A DNA stretch of 64,000 bases from Parvibaculum lavamentivorans DS-1 (lineage in GTDB: Bacteria; Pseudomonadota; Alphaproteobacteria; Parvibaculales; Parvibaculaceae), in the NCBI RefSeq assembly GCF_000017565.1, contig NC_009719.1, positions 3,021,001-3,085,000 on the forward strand. The letters are read 5' to 3'. Position 1 is the stretch's first letter, and each line of letters starts with the position of its first letter. Both the position numbers and the translations under genes were made by a program. Under the pieces are notes generated by a model. It worked only from the letters and a program-made list of their open reading frames with translations, was not told the DNA's origin and did no database searches. Below, one piece after another: positions 18,273 to 27,759 of this stretch.

Positions 18273-19574
18273 TTATCGGTCTGCGTCTTCCCCGTGAACA
18301 TAGACCGTGTGGCCGCCTACCATGGTGCGCAAGGCGCGGCCCTGGAAGAGGCGGTCCTCGAAGGGCGTATTCTTCGAGATGGATTTGAGCTTAGCGGGTT
18401 CGAGGCGCCACGGCACTTCCGTATCGATGAGAACGAGGTCGGCGGGGAGGCCGGTGGCGAGACGGCCGCGGCCGAGGCCGAGCAGGTCGGACGGGATGCA
18501 GGTGAGGGCGGCGAGAAGACGGCCGAGGGGCAGATCCCCGTTATGCACAAGCGCGAGGGAGGCGGGCAGCAGCGTCTCGAGGCCGATGGCACCGAAATTC
18601 GCTTCCGCGAAGGGGCGGCGCTTCACTTCCGGGTCCTGCGGATCGTGGCCTGAGACGACAACGTCGATGGTGCCGTCGGCGAGGCCGGCGACGAGCGCCT
18701 TGCGGTCCTGTTCGGAGCGGAGCGGCGGCGAGAGCTTGAAGAAGGTGCGATAGCTCTGGACGTCGTTTTCGTTGAGCTGGAGATGGGCCGCGGAGACGCC
18801 GCAGGTGACGGGCAGCCCGCGCGTCTTGGCGCGGCGGATGATGTCTACCGAGGCTTCGCAGGAGACCTGCGAGACGTGATAGCGGCCGCCGGTGGTTTCG
18901 AGCAGGCGGAGGTCGCGCTCGATCACGATGGTTTCGGAGATGGCGGGGATGCCGGCGAGGCCGAGGCGGCCGGCGAGCTCGCTTTCGTTCATGACGCCGG
19001 TGGCGAGCGTCGGCTCCTCGGCATGCTGGACGACGAGGGCGTTGAAGTGGGCGGCGTAACTCAAGGCGCGGCGCATGAGCTGCGCGCTTGCCACCGATTT
19101 CACGCCATCGGTGAAGCCGACCGCGCCGGCATTCCGCAGGAGGCCGATCTCGGTCATCTGTTCGCCATGGAGGCCCTTGGTGAGCGCGGCCATGGTGTGG
19201 ACGTTGACGACGCCTGTGGCGCGGGCGCGGCGCTCGATGAAATCGACAAGGGCGACATCGTCGATGACGGGATCGGTGTTCGGCATCACGATCATGGTGG
19301 TGACGCCGCCCGCCGCTGCCGCCTGGCTGGAAAGCGCGAGCGTTTCGCGGTGCTCGGCGCCGGGCTCGCCGGTGAAGACGCGGCAATCGATGAGGCCGGG
19401 GGCGAGGACGCGGCCATTGCAATCCACGATTTCGGCGCCTTCCGGCAGGCCGTCATTGAAGAGCTGCGGACCGAGATCGGCGATGCGGCCATCCTCGACA
19501 AGGAGGCTGCCGGTGGAGTCATAGCCGCTGGCGGGGTCGATCAGGCGGGCGTTGATGAAGGCGGTGCGGCTCAT
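18273..19574 (-). CDS. Dihydroorotase-like protein, metal ligands lost (PyrC' type)
   Basis: A 433-residue amidohydrolase-fold protein of the type I dihydroorotase family. Active members have an HxH pair in PGLVDMHVHLREPG; here the same place reads [15 protein letters not shown], with neither histidine. The catalytic Asp motif (TDHAPH in active enzymes) reads VSGHDPQD, with Asp replaced by Gly. Other landmarks persist ([21 protein letters not shown]). It should therefore be catalytically dead. In Pseudomonas, an inactive PyrC' paired with PyrB serves as a structural partner of aspartate carbamoyltransferase, and the 4-base overlap with pyrB here fits that role. An active dihydroorotase is presumably encoded elsewhere. 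Confidence 0.88.
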   Translation of the reverse strand: MSRTAFINARLIDPASGYDSTGSLLVEDGRIADLGPQLFNDGLPEGAEIVDCNGRVLAPGLIDCRVFTGEPGAEHRETLALSSQAAAAGGVTTMIVMPNTDPVIDDVALVDFIERRARATGVVNVHTMAALTKGLHGEQMTEIGLLRNAGAVGFTDGVKSVASAQLMRRALSYAAHFNALVVQHAEEPTLATGVMNESELAGRLGLAGIPAISETIVIERDLRLLETTGGRYHVSQVSCEASVDIIRRAKTRGLPVTCGVSAAHLQLNENDVQSYRTFFKLSPPLRSEQDRKALVAGLADGTIDVVVSGHDPQDPEVKRRPFAEANFGAIGLETLLPASLALVHNGDLPLGRLLAALTCIPSDLLGLGRGRLATGLPADLVLIDTEVPWRLEPAKLKSISKNTPFEDRLFQGRALRTMVGGHTVYVHGEDADR

Positions 19575-20554
19575 GAGCGGCCTCCGGCGAGGGGAAGCTC
19601 ATTGGGCAGGTTCCGCGAGAGCGCATCGAGCACGGCCATGCGGACGGCGACGCCCATCTCGACCTGCTCGCGGATGAGGCTGCGGTCGATGTCGTCGGCG
19701 ACGGCGCTGTCGATCTCGACGCCGCGGTTCATCGGGCCCGGATGCATGACGAGTGCATCCGGCTTGGCGTGGGCGAGCTTGGCGTAGTCGAGGCCGTAGA
19801 AATGGAAATATTCGCGCTGGCTCGGCACGTAGGAGCCGGCCATGCGCTCAAGCTGAAGGCGGAGCATCATGACGATGTCGACGCCTTCGAGGCCCTTGGC
19901 CATGTCGTGGAAGACCTCGACGCCGAGACGTTCGATGCCGGCGGGCAGGAGCGTCGGCGGTGCGACGACGCGGACGCGCGCGCCCATGGCGTTCAGCAGC
20001 AGGATGTTGGAGCGGGCGACGCGGCTGTGGAGGATGTCACCGCAGATGGCGACGATGAGGCCCTGCAGGCGGCCCTTGCGGCGGCGGATGGTGAGCGCAT
20101 CGAGCAATGCCTGGGTCGGATGCTCATGCGCGCCATCGCCCGCATTGATGACCGAGCAGGAGACCTTCTGCGCGAGAAGTTCGACGGCGCCGGAGTTCTG
20201 GTGACGAATGATGATGAGGTCGGGGTGCATCGCGTTCAGCGTCACCGCCGTGTCGATCAGCGTCTCGCCCTTTTTCACGGAGGAGGAGGAGACGGACATG
20301 TTCATGACGTCGGCGCCGAGGCGCTTGCCCGCCAGCTCGAAGGAGCTTTGGGTGCGGGTGGAGGCCTCGAAGAAGAGATTGATCTGGGTGCGGCCGCGAA
20401 GGACGGAGCCCTTCTTGTCGACCTGGCGGTTCTGCTCGACATAGGTGTCGGCGAGGTCGAGAAGGCTTGTGATGTCGGTGGGGGAAAGGCCCTCTATTCC
20501 CAGCAGATGCCGGTGCGGGAAGAGGGGCTGGAGCTGTTTTTCAGCGCTGGTCAT
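19571..20554 (-). CDS. pyrB: Aspartate carbamoyltransferase catalytic subunit
   Basis: A 327-residue ATCase catalytic chain that forms N-carbamoyl-aspartate in pyrimidine synthesis. Carbamoyl-phosphate site: [20 protein letters not shown]. Further motifs are [37 protein letters not shown] and [15 protein letters not shown]. The ATG at 20554 gives a standard N-terminus. Its last four bases (ATGA) overlap the start of the inactive dihydroorotase gene, implying coupled translation and probably a PyrB/PyrC' complex. It is divergent from the acyl-CoA dehydrogenase gene. Confidence 0.95.
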   Translation of the reverse strand: MTSAEKQLQPLFPHRHLLGIEGLSPTDITSLLDLADTYVEQNRQVDKKGSVLRGRTQINLFFEASTRTQSSFELAGKRLGADVMNMSVSSSSVKKGETLIDTAVTLNAMHPDLIIIRHQNSGAVELLAQKVSCSVINAGDGAHEHPTQALLDALTIRRRKGRLQGLIVAICGDILHSRVARSNILLLNAMGARVRVVAPPTLLPAGIERLGVEVFHDMAKGLEGVDIVMMLRLQLERMAGSYVPSQREYFHFYGLDYAKLAHAKPDALVMHPGPMNRGVEIDSAVADDIDRSLIREQVEMGVAVRMAVLDALSRNLPNELPLAGGRS

Positions 20555-20666
20555 TAAAGCCGCATTGTATAGGGCCGATTCCGGAGTGCGGCAAGGTGGA
20601 ATTGGCCGGGCCGGAGGGCGGGTGTTAGGCTTCATTAACGACCTTTCGCAAGAAGAGGAGCGCCCG

Positions 20667-22358
20667 ATGGACAAGCATGTGGAAACGCCTGCGGATTTCG
20701 CGACCCATGAGGTGTTCAACCAGCCGCCGCCGCTGGAGGATGTGAACCTCTTTACGTCCGACAAGGCGCTGCGGGAGACGGTGGCGCGGGAGGGCGCGGG
20801 CGATGCGGAGGCTTCGCTGACGGCGTTCGGGAAGATTGTCGGGAGCGCAGAGACGATCGATCTCGGGCGGCAGGCGAATGCCTATCTACCGGTGCTGAAG
20901 AGCTTCGACCGGTTCGGGCACCGGGCGGACCGGGTGGAGTTTCATCCATCGTACCACAAGCTGATGGCGATTTCGGTTGCGCAGGGGCTGCATGGGTCGC
21001 CGTGGGACCATCTGAAGAATGGGCTCGACGCTAGCCCCAAGCCCGGCGCCGTCGTGGCGCGGCTCGCAGGCACCTACATGATGACGCAGGTGGAGGCGGG
21101 GCATGGCTGCCCGATCACCATGACGAATGCTTCCGTGCCGGCGCTGCTGTTCCAGCCGTCGCTGGCGAAGGAATGGATCCCGCGGATTCTCTCCCGTGAA
21201 TATGACGAGCGGTTCATTCCAGCGGGGGAGAAGGCGGGTGTGACGCTCGGCATGGGGATGACGGAGAAGCAGGGCGGGACGGATGTGCGCGCCAATACGA
21301 CCGAGGCTGTGCCGGTCAATGGCGGCGGGCCGGGGGCGGAATATCGCATCACCGGGCATAAATGGTTCTTCTCGGCGCCGATGTGCGATGCGTTTCTGGT
21401 TTTGGCGCAGGCGCCGAACGGAATCTCATGCTTTCTCATGCCGCGATTCACGCCGGACGGCGAGCCGAACGCAATCCGCATTCAGCGGCTGAAGGACAAG
21501 GTGGGGAACAAGTCGAATGCGTCTTCTGAGGTCGAGTTCCAGGCGGCGAGCGGCTGGCTGATCGGCGAGGAGGGGCGCGGTGTGCGCAACATCATCGAGA
21601 TGGCGACCTATACGCGGCTCGACTGCGCGGTGGCGACGGCGGGGATGATGCGGCAGGCGGTTTCCCAGGCCGTGCATCATTGTTCGTATCGCACCGTGTT
21701 CCAGAAGAAGCTGATCGACCAGCCGTTGATGGCGAATGTGCTGGCCGATCTCGCGCTTGAGACGGAGGCGGCAACGGCGCTGTCCTTCCGCGTCGCGCGC
21801 TCGTTCGACCGGGCGCATGAGGACGAGGCGGAGGCGGCGTTCCGGCGGATCATGACGCCGGTTGCGAAATACTGGGTCTGTAAGCGCGCGCCGAACCTCG
21901 CCTATGAGGCGATGGAGTGCCTCGGCGGCAATGGCTATGTGGAAGAAGGGATCGCGGGGCGCATCTATCGCGAGATGCCGGTGAACGCGATCTGGGAAGG
22001 GTCGGGGAACGTCATGTGCCTCGATGTGTTGCGCGCGCTGATGCGCGAGCCGCAGGCGCTCGATGTCGTGTTCGCGGAACTCGACAGGGCGAAGGGTGCG
22101 AATGCGGCTTATGACGGTGCGCTCGACGCGCTGAAGGAGGCGTTCGCGGATTTCGGCTCGCTGGAGGGGCGCTCAAGGCAGGTGGTGGAGCAGATGGCGA
22201 AGGTGGCGGCGGGTTCGGTGCTGCTGCAGCACGCGCCTTCGTTCGTGTCGGACGCCTATTGCGCGACGCGGCTCGGGCGCGACTGGGGGGATTTGTATGG
22301 AACGCTGCCGGCGGGGGCGGATATTGCCGCGATCGTGGAGCGGGCAAGAGTGGCATAA
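20667..22358 (+). CDS. AidB-like acyl-CoA dehydrogenase family protein
   Basis: A 563-residue flavoprotein of the acyl-CoA dehydrogenase superfamily, longer than ordinary members and of AidB type. The N-terminal [20 protein letters not shown] and PLEDVN region is characteristic. [20 protein letters not shown] is the FAD loop, [20 protein letters not shown] the next, and [11 protein letters not shown] plus [20 protein letters not shown] the C-terminal signature. E. coli AidB is a DNA-alkylation-response protein that binds DNA; whether this one does is unknown. The ATG at 20667 follows AGAGGAG. It is divergent from pyrB and stands alone apart from a DUF429 gene 3 bases after its stop. Confidence 0.88.
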   Translation: MDKHVETPADFATHEVFNQPPPLEDVNLFTSDKALRETVAREGAGDAEASLTAFGKIVGSAETIDLGRQANAYLPVLKSFDRFGHRADRVEFHPSYHKLMAISVAQGLHGSPWDHLKNGLDASPKPGAVVARLAGTYMMTQVEAGHGCPITMTNASVPALLFQPSLAKEWIPRILSREYDERFIPAGEKAGVTLGMGMTEKQGGTDVRANTTEAVPVNGGGPGAEYRITGHKWFFSAPMCDAFLVLAQAPNGISCFLMPRFTPDGEPNAIRIQRLKDKVGNKSNASSEVEFQAASGWLIGEEGRGVRNIIEMATYTRLDCAVATAGMMRQAVSQAVHHCSYRTVFQKKLIDQPLMANVLADLALETEAATALSFRVARSFDRAHEDEAEAAFRRIMTPVAKYWVCKRAPNLAYEAMECLGGNGYVEEGIAGRIYREMPVNAIWEGSGNVMCLDVLRALMREPQALDVVFAELDRAKGANAAYDGALDALKEAFADFGSLEGRSRQVVEQMAKVAAGSVLLQHAPSFVSDAYCATRLGRDWGDLYGTLPAGADIAAIVERARVA

Positions 22359-22361
22359 ACG

Positions 22362-23204
22362 ATGGCTAACCCACGCTGTGTTATGGGGATAGACGCGGCA
22401 TGGACCCTGACGCAGCCGAGCGGTGTTGCCCTTGTCGCCGGCCAGCATCGGCAATGGCGTCTAGTCGCCGTCGCAGCTTCTTACCAACGTTTCCTTGCTT
22501 TGGCTGACTCATCGCTGCAACCTGAAACTCGCCCCTTAGGGTCGCGGCCCGATGTTGCGGCGCTGCTTGCCGCCGCCGAACGTCTATCGAATTGCTCCTT
22601 GGATTTGGTTGCAGTCGATATGCCCCTTGCGCGTTCCCAAATCGAGGGGCGTCGCTCTTCCGATAACGCGGTCTCAAGGGCATATGGTGGGCGTAGCGCG
22701 GGAACGCATTCGCCTAGTAGCACCCGTCCGGGGCTGGTGAGCAACGCTTTCACCAAGGAGTTTTCGATCGCCGGATTTCCTTTGTTGACCTCTGACATCT
22801 CCTGTCCGGGCTTGATCGAAGTCTACCCTCACCCGGCATTGATCGAACTCACGAGCGCTCCGAAACGTCTGCCTTACAAGATTTCGAGGGCAGGCAAATA
22901 CTGGAAGGGACTGCCGCTCGCTCAAAGACGCATCAACCTCTGCTCAGAGTGGGAAAAGATCGTGACTGCATTGAATGAGGAAATAGATGGCGTTGCTGCA
23001 GCCTTTCCTGCCATCGAACCGTCGACTAGTGGGGCACTCCTAAAAGCTTATGAAGACATGCTCGACGCGGTTGTCTGCGCATGGGTAGGGATATGTGCGA
23101 TTGAGGGGCGCGCCATGCCTTTCGGCGACAATGACTCTGCGATCTGGATACCGAAACCTCTGACTGCCACGGCAAGTGGAGAGGCGAGTGGATCGCGGGA
23201 ATAA
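22362..23204 (+). CDS. DUF429 family protein
   Basis: A 280-residue protein beginning with VMGIDAAWTLTQPSGVALV, the RNase H-like first strand and DxxW motif of DUF429. Further matching parts are LVAVDMPLARSQIEGRRSSD, an ARG-type loop (YGGRSAGTHSPSSTRPG) and IEVYPHPALIEL. Members of this family are predicted to have an RNase H fold and have no firm biochemical role. Base composition is less GC-rich than in the flanking genes, hinting at later acquisition. It starts 3 bases after the AidB-like gene. The IS element lies 28 bases downstream and leaves it whole. Confidence 0.75.
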   Translation: MANPRCVMGIDAAWTLTQPSGVALVAGQHRQWRLVAVAASYQRFLALADSSLQPETRPLGSRPDVAALLAAAERLSNCSLDLVAVDMPLARSQIEGRRSSDNAVSRAYGGRSAGTHSPSSTRPGLVSNAFTKEFSIAGFPLLTSDISCPGLIEVYPHPALIELTSAPKRLPYKISRAGKYWKGLPLAQRRINLCSEWEKIVTALNEEIDGVAAAFPAIEPSTSGALLKAYEDMLDAVVCAWVGICAIEGRAMPFGDNDSAIWIPKPLTATASGEASGSRE

Positions 23205-23224
23205 ATCCCGCGATGACACCTGTT

Positions 23225-23232
23225 TTTTGATT
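23225..23232. repeat. 8-bp target-site duplication, left copy (TTTTGATT)
   Basis: TTTTGATT directly abuts the left inverted repeat and recurs at 24365-24372 beside the right one. Eight bases is the known duplication length for IS1595-family insertions. Confidence 0.95.
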
Positions 23233-24364
23233 GGCGCAATTCTACTTAAGTGTGGATAACGCCTCATCGATGAGGGCCTCCGGCGAGAAGTCGGGCCTCC
23301 GGAGCGCCCGAAGCCAGCCGAGATAGAACGGAAGATGCCGGGTCGAGACGCCGCGCACCTGCCGGTTGACGAAGGTCTTCGTGCGCTCGTGATGGGCATT
23401 CACATGACCGAGCCCGAGCCGTCCGGGGCGGCGAGGTTTTCCGCCAACGGCCTTCGTTGCCTGCGTCTTCTTCGGGGTCATGATGCGGCGATGTTCCGAG
23501 CCCGCTTTCACCGCTGCGCTGACATAGGCCTTGTGCCCGTCGGAGCAGAGAACGGAGCCCGGCGCGATACGCCCCTGAAGCGCGGGAGCGATGGCGGCGC
23601 GGTTTGGCAGCACTTCCTCGATGATGCCGCCGGCGTTGTCGAGCGCCGTGAGCACGGGGATTTGCTCGCTGGAGAGTCCCCTGTTGATGGCCGGGCCTCC
23701 GCGGTAGCGCGGCGGGCGGTTCTCCGGCGGATTCCCGTTCTGCCAGCCCCGGTGTCCCTTGTAGGAACTCAAAAAGTAGGTTTCATCGGCCTCGATGACG
23801 CCTCCCACCCGTTCGGCCTGCCGCAGCGCCTGGGCGCGCAAGAGGCGATGACGCCAGCGCCAGGCGGTCAGCCGCGAGATGCCAAGCCCGCTCGTCTTCA
23901 CGTCGTCGACCGACTTGAAGCCGGTGGCCATCATGCGGGCGTAGGCAGCCCACTTCTCCGGCTTGCGCATACGGGTGAAGGCGGTGCCGGTGAGGGCGTT
24001 GAAGGTTTGGCCGCAGCCGGATGAGCCGCTCCGGCGGCAGCGAAATCGCTGCCTGCCTCCGCGATCGCGGCCGTGTTTCACGATGTCGTCATGACCGCAA
24101 TGCGGACATCCGCGTCGGCTGCTCACGGCCGCCGAACGGCGCGCAAGCGCGACATCGGCCAGCCGCGATGCGGCGGCGGCCTGGACCACCTCCCCGAGCT
24201 CGACGCACTGCTCGGGCGTCAGTTCTCTCGCAACTCGCGCCTTCAGGCGTTCGAACCGGACGGCGTCCATGGGCCCCTCCGTAAGCGGAGAGACAACGCT
24301 ATGGCCCAAACCTTTCTAAAACAATACATTCTGGCGCTCATCCACACTTAAGTAGAATTGCGCC
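23233..24364 (-). mobile_element. IS1595-family insertion sequence, complete
   Basis: A 1132-bp element with perfect 24-bp terminal inverted repeats (23233-23256 and 24341-24364, outer ends GGCGCAATTCTACTTAAG) and an 8-bp direct duplication of TTTTGATT outside each end. It carries one leftward transposase gene. The perfect ends and duplication indicate a recent, intact insertion. It landed in the gap between the DUF429 gene and the 3' end of the AEC transporter, with the right duplication touching the first base of that gene's stop codon. Confidence 0.96.
23242..24309 (-). CDS. IS1595-family transposase
   Basis: A 355-residue transposase. The N-terminal zinc ribbon (CPHCGHDDIVKHG ... FRCRRSG, GCGQTFN) and the helix-turn-helix region (MRKPEKWAAYARMMATGFKS) precede an ISXO2-like DDE domain. 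Catalytic acids are in GGVIEADETYFL and SVLCSDGHKAYV; the third position is in HVNAHHERTK. The C-terminal LPFYLGWLRALRRP is also family-typical. It fills almost the whole element, and its stop overlaps the left inverted repeat. No frameshift is seen, so it should be functional. The start could also be the ATG at 24270. Confidence 0.93.
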   Translation of the reverse strand: MGHSVVSPLTEGPMDAVRFERLKARVARELTPEQCVELGEVVQAAAASRLADVALARRSAAVSSRRGCPHCGHDDIVKHGRDRGGRQRFRCRRSGSSGCGQTFNALTGTAFTRMRKPEKWAAYARMMATGFKSVDDVKTSGLGISRLTAWRWRHRLLRAQALRQAERVGGVIEADETYFLSSYKGHRGWQNGNPPENRPPRYRGGPAINRGLSSEQIPVLTALDNAGGIIEEVLPNRAAIAPALQGRIAPGSVLCSDGHKAYVSAAVKAGSEHRRIMTPKKTQATKAVGGKPRRPGRLGLGHVNAHHERTKTFVNRQVRGVSTRHLPFYLGWLRALRRPDFSPEALIDEALSTLK

Positions 24365-24372
24365 TTTTGATT
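24365..24372. repeat. 8-bp target-site duplication, right copy (TTTTGATT)
   Basis: This is the exact match of 23225-23232. Its last base is also the last base of the AEC transporter's stop codon, so the insertion did not change that protein. Confidence 0.95.
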
Positions 24373-25286
24373 TACCCCAGCAACCACAGCATCAGCGGCA
24401 TCGTAACCACGGCGAGGATCGTTCCGCCGGTGATGAGGCTGGCCATCAGGTGCATGTCGCCGCCGAGCTGGCGGGCGAGCATGTAGGAGGAGGTGGCGCC
24501 GGGGACGGCGGCGCAGATGAGGACGACGAGGCGCGGCAGGCCTTCGACGCCGAAGAGGAGGCAGAAGCCCATCATGATGAAGGGCATCGCGATGAGCTTC
24601 AGGAAGCTCGTGTAGAGGACGATCCATTTCTTTTCGAGCACGTTCACGATCTGAAGCCCGGCGCCGACGGCGAGGAGGCCGAGGGTGAGCGAGGCGTCGC
24701 CGACGATCTTGAAGGTCGTGGCGAGGGGACCGGGCAGGCCGATGCCGGTGAGGTTGAGAGCGATGCCGGCCGCGCAGGCGAGGATCAGCGGATTTCGCGA
24801 GAGGAGCTTCGCGACCGTGGCGGGGCCGGCGGGTGTTGAGCCCGCATAACGCGTCAGCACGGTGACGGAGACGATATTCGCGATGGGCACCATGACCGCG
24901 ACCGCGACGGCGGCGAGCGTGAGGCCGGGCTTTCCCCAGAGAGAGGCGATGGCAGCGAGCGCCACAAAACTGTTCCAGCGCGCGGCGCCCTGGAAGACGC
25001 TCGAGAATTCCGCGCCGGTCATGGGCAGGAGGCGTTTCGAGAGCATCAGCAGCACGACCATTGCCAACATGCCGGCAGCGAGCGCGGCGGCCATCGCGCC
25101 GACTTCGCCGAGCACGATGTCGGCGACGGCGAGCGTGTAGCAAAGGAGGGCGGGGAAGAGGACGTAGTAGTTGATCTGGTCAAGCGGCACCCACAGTCCC
25201 TCGCCCGGGAAATCCTTGCGGCGGATAACGAAGCCGAGCGCGATGACGAGGAAGACGGGGACGAGGGCGTTCAGGATGGGGAGCAT
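24372..25286 (-). CDS. AEC-family transporter (auxin efflux carrier-like permease)
   Basis: A 304-residue integral membrane protein with about ten helices in two halves, each with a conserved Asn/Pro-containing break: FQGAARWNSFVALAAIASLW and LSRNPLILACAAGIALNLTG. The C-terminus has AAVPGATSSYMLARQLGGD, typical of bacterial AEC permeases (YfdV/MdcF-like). These proteins move organic or amino acids; the substrate here is unknown. It is followed on its own strand by the IS element, and the ruvX stop lies 24 bases before its start. Confidence 0.87.
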   Translation of the reverse strand: MLPILNALVPVFLVIALGFVIRRKDFPGEGLWVPLDQINYYVLFPALLCYTLAVADIVLGEVGAMAAALAAGMLAMVVLLMLSKRLLPMTGAEFSSVFQGAARWNSFVALAAIASLWGKPGLTLAAVAVAVMVPIANIVSVTVLTRYAGSTPAGPATVAKLLSRNPLILACAAGIALNLTGIGLPGPLATTFKIVGDASLTLGLLAVGAGLQIVNVLEKKWIVLYTSFLKLIAMPFIMMGFCLLFGVEGLPRLVVLICAAVPGATSSYMLARQLGGDMHLMASLITGGTILAVVTMPLMLWLLG

Positions 25287-25310
25287 GGGATTTTCTTCTT
25301 CTCGTTTTGC

Positions 25311-25781
25311 TCAGAGCTTCCGCAGGCGGTCGAGCGCGCCCTGCAGGATGTAGGCGGCGGCCATCTTGTCCACGAGTTCGGCGCGGCGGGCGCGGCTGGC
25401 ATCGGCGTCGAGCAGGGTGCGGGTGACGGCCATGGTGGAGAGGCGTTCGTCCCAGAAGGCGATGGGCAGATCCGTCAGCTTTTCGAGATTGCGGATGAAG
25501 GCGCGGGTGGACTGGCAGCGGGGCCCCTCGGTGCCGTCCATGTTGAGGGGCAAGCCGAAGACGAGGGCGCCGGCGTCATGTTCCTTCGCCAGCGCGATGA
25601 GGCGTTCGGCATCGGCGGTGAACTTCGTCCGCCTGATGGTTTCGAGGGGGCTCGCGATCGAAAGGGAGACGTCCGAGAGGGCGAGGCCGATGGTTTTCGA
25701 CCCAAGATCGACGCCGATCAGGCGCCGGTTGCGGCCCAAGCCTACCTTAAGTTCCGCAAGAGGCTTCAGATTGCCGCTCAA
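25311..25781 (-). CDS. ruvX: Putative pre-16S rRNA nuclease / Holliday junction resolvase YqgF (RuvX)
   Basis: A 156-residue RNase H-fold nuclease of the YqgF family, implicated in 16S rRNA 5' maturation. Motifs: [17 protein letters not shown] (catalytic Asp), [28 protein letters not shown], and [15 protein letters not shown] with the last acid. No ATG sits at the usual N-terminus. The TTG at 25781 has AAGGAAAG about 7 bases upstream and gives the normal length, so I prefer it. An in-frame ATG at 25859 is possible. It is divergent from gatC, a common arrangement. Confidence 0.88.
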   Translation of the reverse strand: MSGNLKPLAELKVGLGRNRRLIGVDLGSKTIGLALSDVSLSIASPLETIRRTKFTADAERLIALAKEHDAGALVFGLPLNMDGTEGPRCQSTRAFIRNLEKLTDLPIAFWDERLSTMAVTRTLLDADASRARRAELVDKMAAAYILQGALDRLRKL

Positions 25782-25877
25782 GCGATTGCTTTCCTTGAAA
25801 AATCCCGTTCGGGCGGACCATAGGAGAGGGCCGGGAGCGGCGCAATCGGCTATCCACATATATATAGTGCAGTGACG

Positions 25878-25906
25878 TTGCAGCGCGGGGCCTCGCCTTG
25901 TTATGT
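25878..25906 (+). promoter_or_regulatory. Candidate sigma-70 promoter for gatCAB
   Basis: TTGCAG (25878-25883), 17-base spacer, TTATGT (25901-25906), about 85 bases before the gatC start, in the divergent gap with ruvX. Read by eye; one mismatch-rich -10 keeps this tentative. Confidence 0.35.
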
Positions 25907-25989
25907 TCCCTCGCGATTCAACGAGCAAGGGGTGTCCGCAGGCTTCATGCCTCGCCGGCCCCTTTCAGACCACCAACAAAGGCGGACCC

Positions 25990-26277
25990 ATGTCGGTCGA
26001 TCAGAAAACGGTCCGGCACATCGCCCGGCTTGCGCGGATAGCCGTGCGGGACGATGAGCTGGAAGCGCTGGCCAAGGAACTCAACGGCATTCTCGACTGG
26101 GTGGAGCAACTCGGCGAGGTGGACACGTCCGGTGTGGAGCCGATGACGAGCGCCGTTGCCGTCGCCATGAAGATGCGGGACGACGTGGTGGAGGTTCAGA
26201 ACCTTCAGGCGGAGGTGACGCGCAACGCGCCCGGCTCCGAAGACGGGTTCTACGTGGTGCCGAAGGTGGTGGAGTAA
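25990..26277 (+). CDS. gatC: Asp-tRNA(Asn)/Glu-tRNA(Gln) amidotransferase subunit C
   Basis: A 95-residue GatC that stabilises the GatAB complex. It starts MSVDQKTVRHIARLARIAVR and continues with LNGILDWVEQLGEVDTSGVE and a C-terminal PGSEDGFYVVPKVVE, as in the family. The ATG at 25990 is preferred over the longer frame, which would begin with unconserved sequence. It is first in a tight gatC-gatA-gatB operon, 3 bases before gatA. Confidence 0.95.
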   Translation: MSVDQKTVRHIARLARIAVRDDELEALAKELNGILDWVEQLGEVDTSGVEPMTSAVAVAMKMRDDVVEVQNLQAEVTRNAPGSEDGFYVVPKVVE

Positions 26278-26280
26278 GCG

Positions 26281-27759
26281 ATGAGCGACCTGACAAAACT
26301 GACGCTCGCCGGTGCGCGCGACGCGCTGAAGAAGAAAGAGATCACCTCCACGGAGCTGACCGGCGCCTATCTCAAGGAGATGGAGGCGGCTGCGGCGCTC
26401 AATGCCTATGTGACGGTGACGGCCGACAAGGCGATGGAGATGGCGAAGGCGTCCGACGCGAAGCTCGCCAAGGGCGAGGGCGGAGCGCTGGAAGGGCTGC
26501 CGCTCGGCATCAAGGATCTCTATTGCACCAAGGACGTGCTGACGACAGCATGCAGCCACATTCTCGATGGCTTCAAGCCGGCTTACGAGTCGACGGTAAC
26601 GAGCAATCTGTGGCGCGATGGGGCCGTCATGCTCGGTAAGCTCAACAATGACGAGTTTGCCATGGGCTCGTCGAACGAGACGAGCCATTACGGCTCCGTC
26701 GTCAATCCATGGCGGCGCAAGGGATCGGATGCGAAGCTGGTGCCCGGCGGCTCGTCAGGCGGATCGTCGGCGGCGGTGGCGGCCAATCTCTGCCTCGCGG
26801 CGACGGCGACGGATACGGGCGGCTCGATCCGCCAGCCGGCGGCGTTCACGGGCACCGTGGGCCTGAAGCCGACCTATGGACGCTGCTCGCGCTGGGGGAT
26901 CGTGGCGTTCGCCTCGTCGCTCGACCAAGCGGGGCCGATCGGCCGCGACGTGCGCGACACGGCGATCATGCTGGGTTCCATGGCCGGACATGACGAGAAG
27001 GACACGACGAGCGTCGACCGCGCGGTGCCGGACTATGAGGCGGTGCTCGGGCAGAGCATCAAGGGCCTCAGCGTCGGCATTCCGAAGGAATACCGGGTGG
27101 ACGGCATGCCGGGCGAGATCGACGAGCTCTGGTCGCGCGGCATCGAGTGGCTGAAGGCGGCGGGGGCGACTGTGAAGGAAGTGAGCCTGCCGCACACCAA
27201 ATACGCGCTGCCGACCTATTACATCGTGGCGCCGGCGGAATGCTCCTCCAACCTCGCGCGCTATGACGGCGTGCGCTACGGGCTGCGCGTGGATGGCCGC
27301 GACATCACGGACATGTATGAGAAGACGAGGGCGGCGGGCTTCGGCGCGGAAGTGCGGCGGCGCGTGCTGATGGGCACCTATGTGCTGTCGGCGGGCTATT
27401 ACGATGCCTATTACCTGAAGGCGCAGAAGGTGCGGTCGCTGATCGCGCAGGACTTTGCGTCTGCGTTCTCCGAGGTGGACGTGCTGCTGACGCCGACGGC
27501 GCCTTCGGCGGCCTTCGCCATTGGCGAGAAGAGCGACGATCCGCTGTCTATGTACCTGAACGACGTCTTCACGGTGCCGGTGAACCTTGCCGGGCTGCCG
27601 GGGATTTCGGTTCCGGCCGGGCTGTCGGGCGAGGGGCTGCCGCTCGGATTGCAGCTGATCGGACGGACATTCGACGAAGAGACGCTGCTGAAGGCGGCCT
27701 ATGCAATCGAGCAGGCGGCGGATTTCAAGGCGGCACCCGAAGCGTGGTGGAAAGCATGA
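26281..27759 (+). CDS. gatA: Asp-tRNA(Asn)/Glu-tRNA(Gln) amidotransferase subunit A
   Basis: A 492-residue glutamine amidase subunit that liberates ammonia for transamidation of Glu-tRNA(Gln) or Asp-tRNA(Asn). The Ser-cisSer-Lys triad is visible: lysine in [13 protein letters not shown], cis-serine in [17 protein letters not shown] and the nucleophile in [15 protein letters not shown]. Length and motifs match the family throughout. It overlaps gatB by four bases at the chosen gatB start. Confidence 0.97.
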   Translation: MSDLTKLTLAGARDALKKKEITSTELTGAYLKEMEAAAALNAYVTVTADKAMEMAKASDAKLAKGEGGALEGLPLGIKDLYCTKDVLTTACSHILDGFKPAYESTVTSNLWRDGAVMLGKLNNDEFAMGSSNETSHYGSVVNPWRRKGSDAKLVPGGSSGGSSAAVAANLCLAATATDTGGSIRQPAAFTGTVGLKPTYGRCSRWGIVAFASSLDQAGPIGRDVRDTAIMLGSMAGHDEKDTTSVDRAVPDYEAVLGQSIKGLSVGIPKEYRVDGMPGEIDELWSRGIEWLKAAGATVKEVSLPHTKYALPTYYIVAPAECSSNLARYDGVRYGLRVDGRDITDMYEKTRAAGFGAEVRRRVLMGTYVLSAGYYDAYYLKAQKVRSLIAQDFASAFSEVDVLLTPTAPSAAFAIGEKSDDPLSMYLNDVFTVPVNLAGLPGISVPAGLSGEGLPLGLQLIGRTFDEETLLKAAYAIEQAADFKAAPEAWWKA

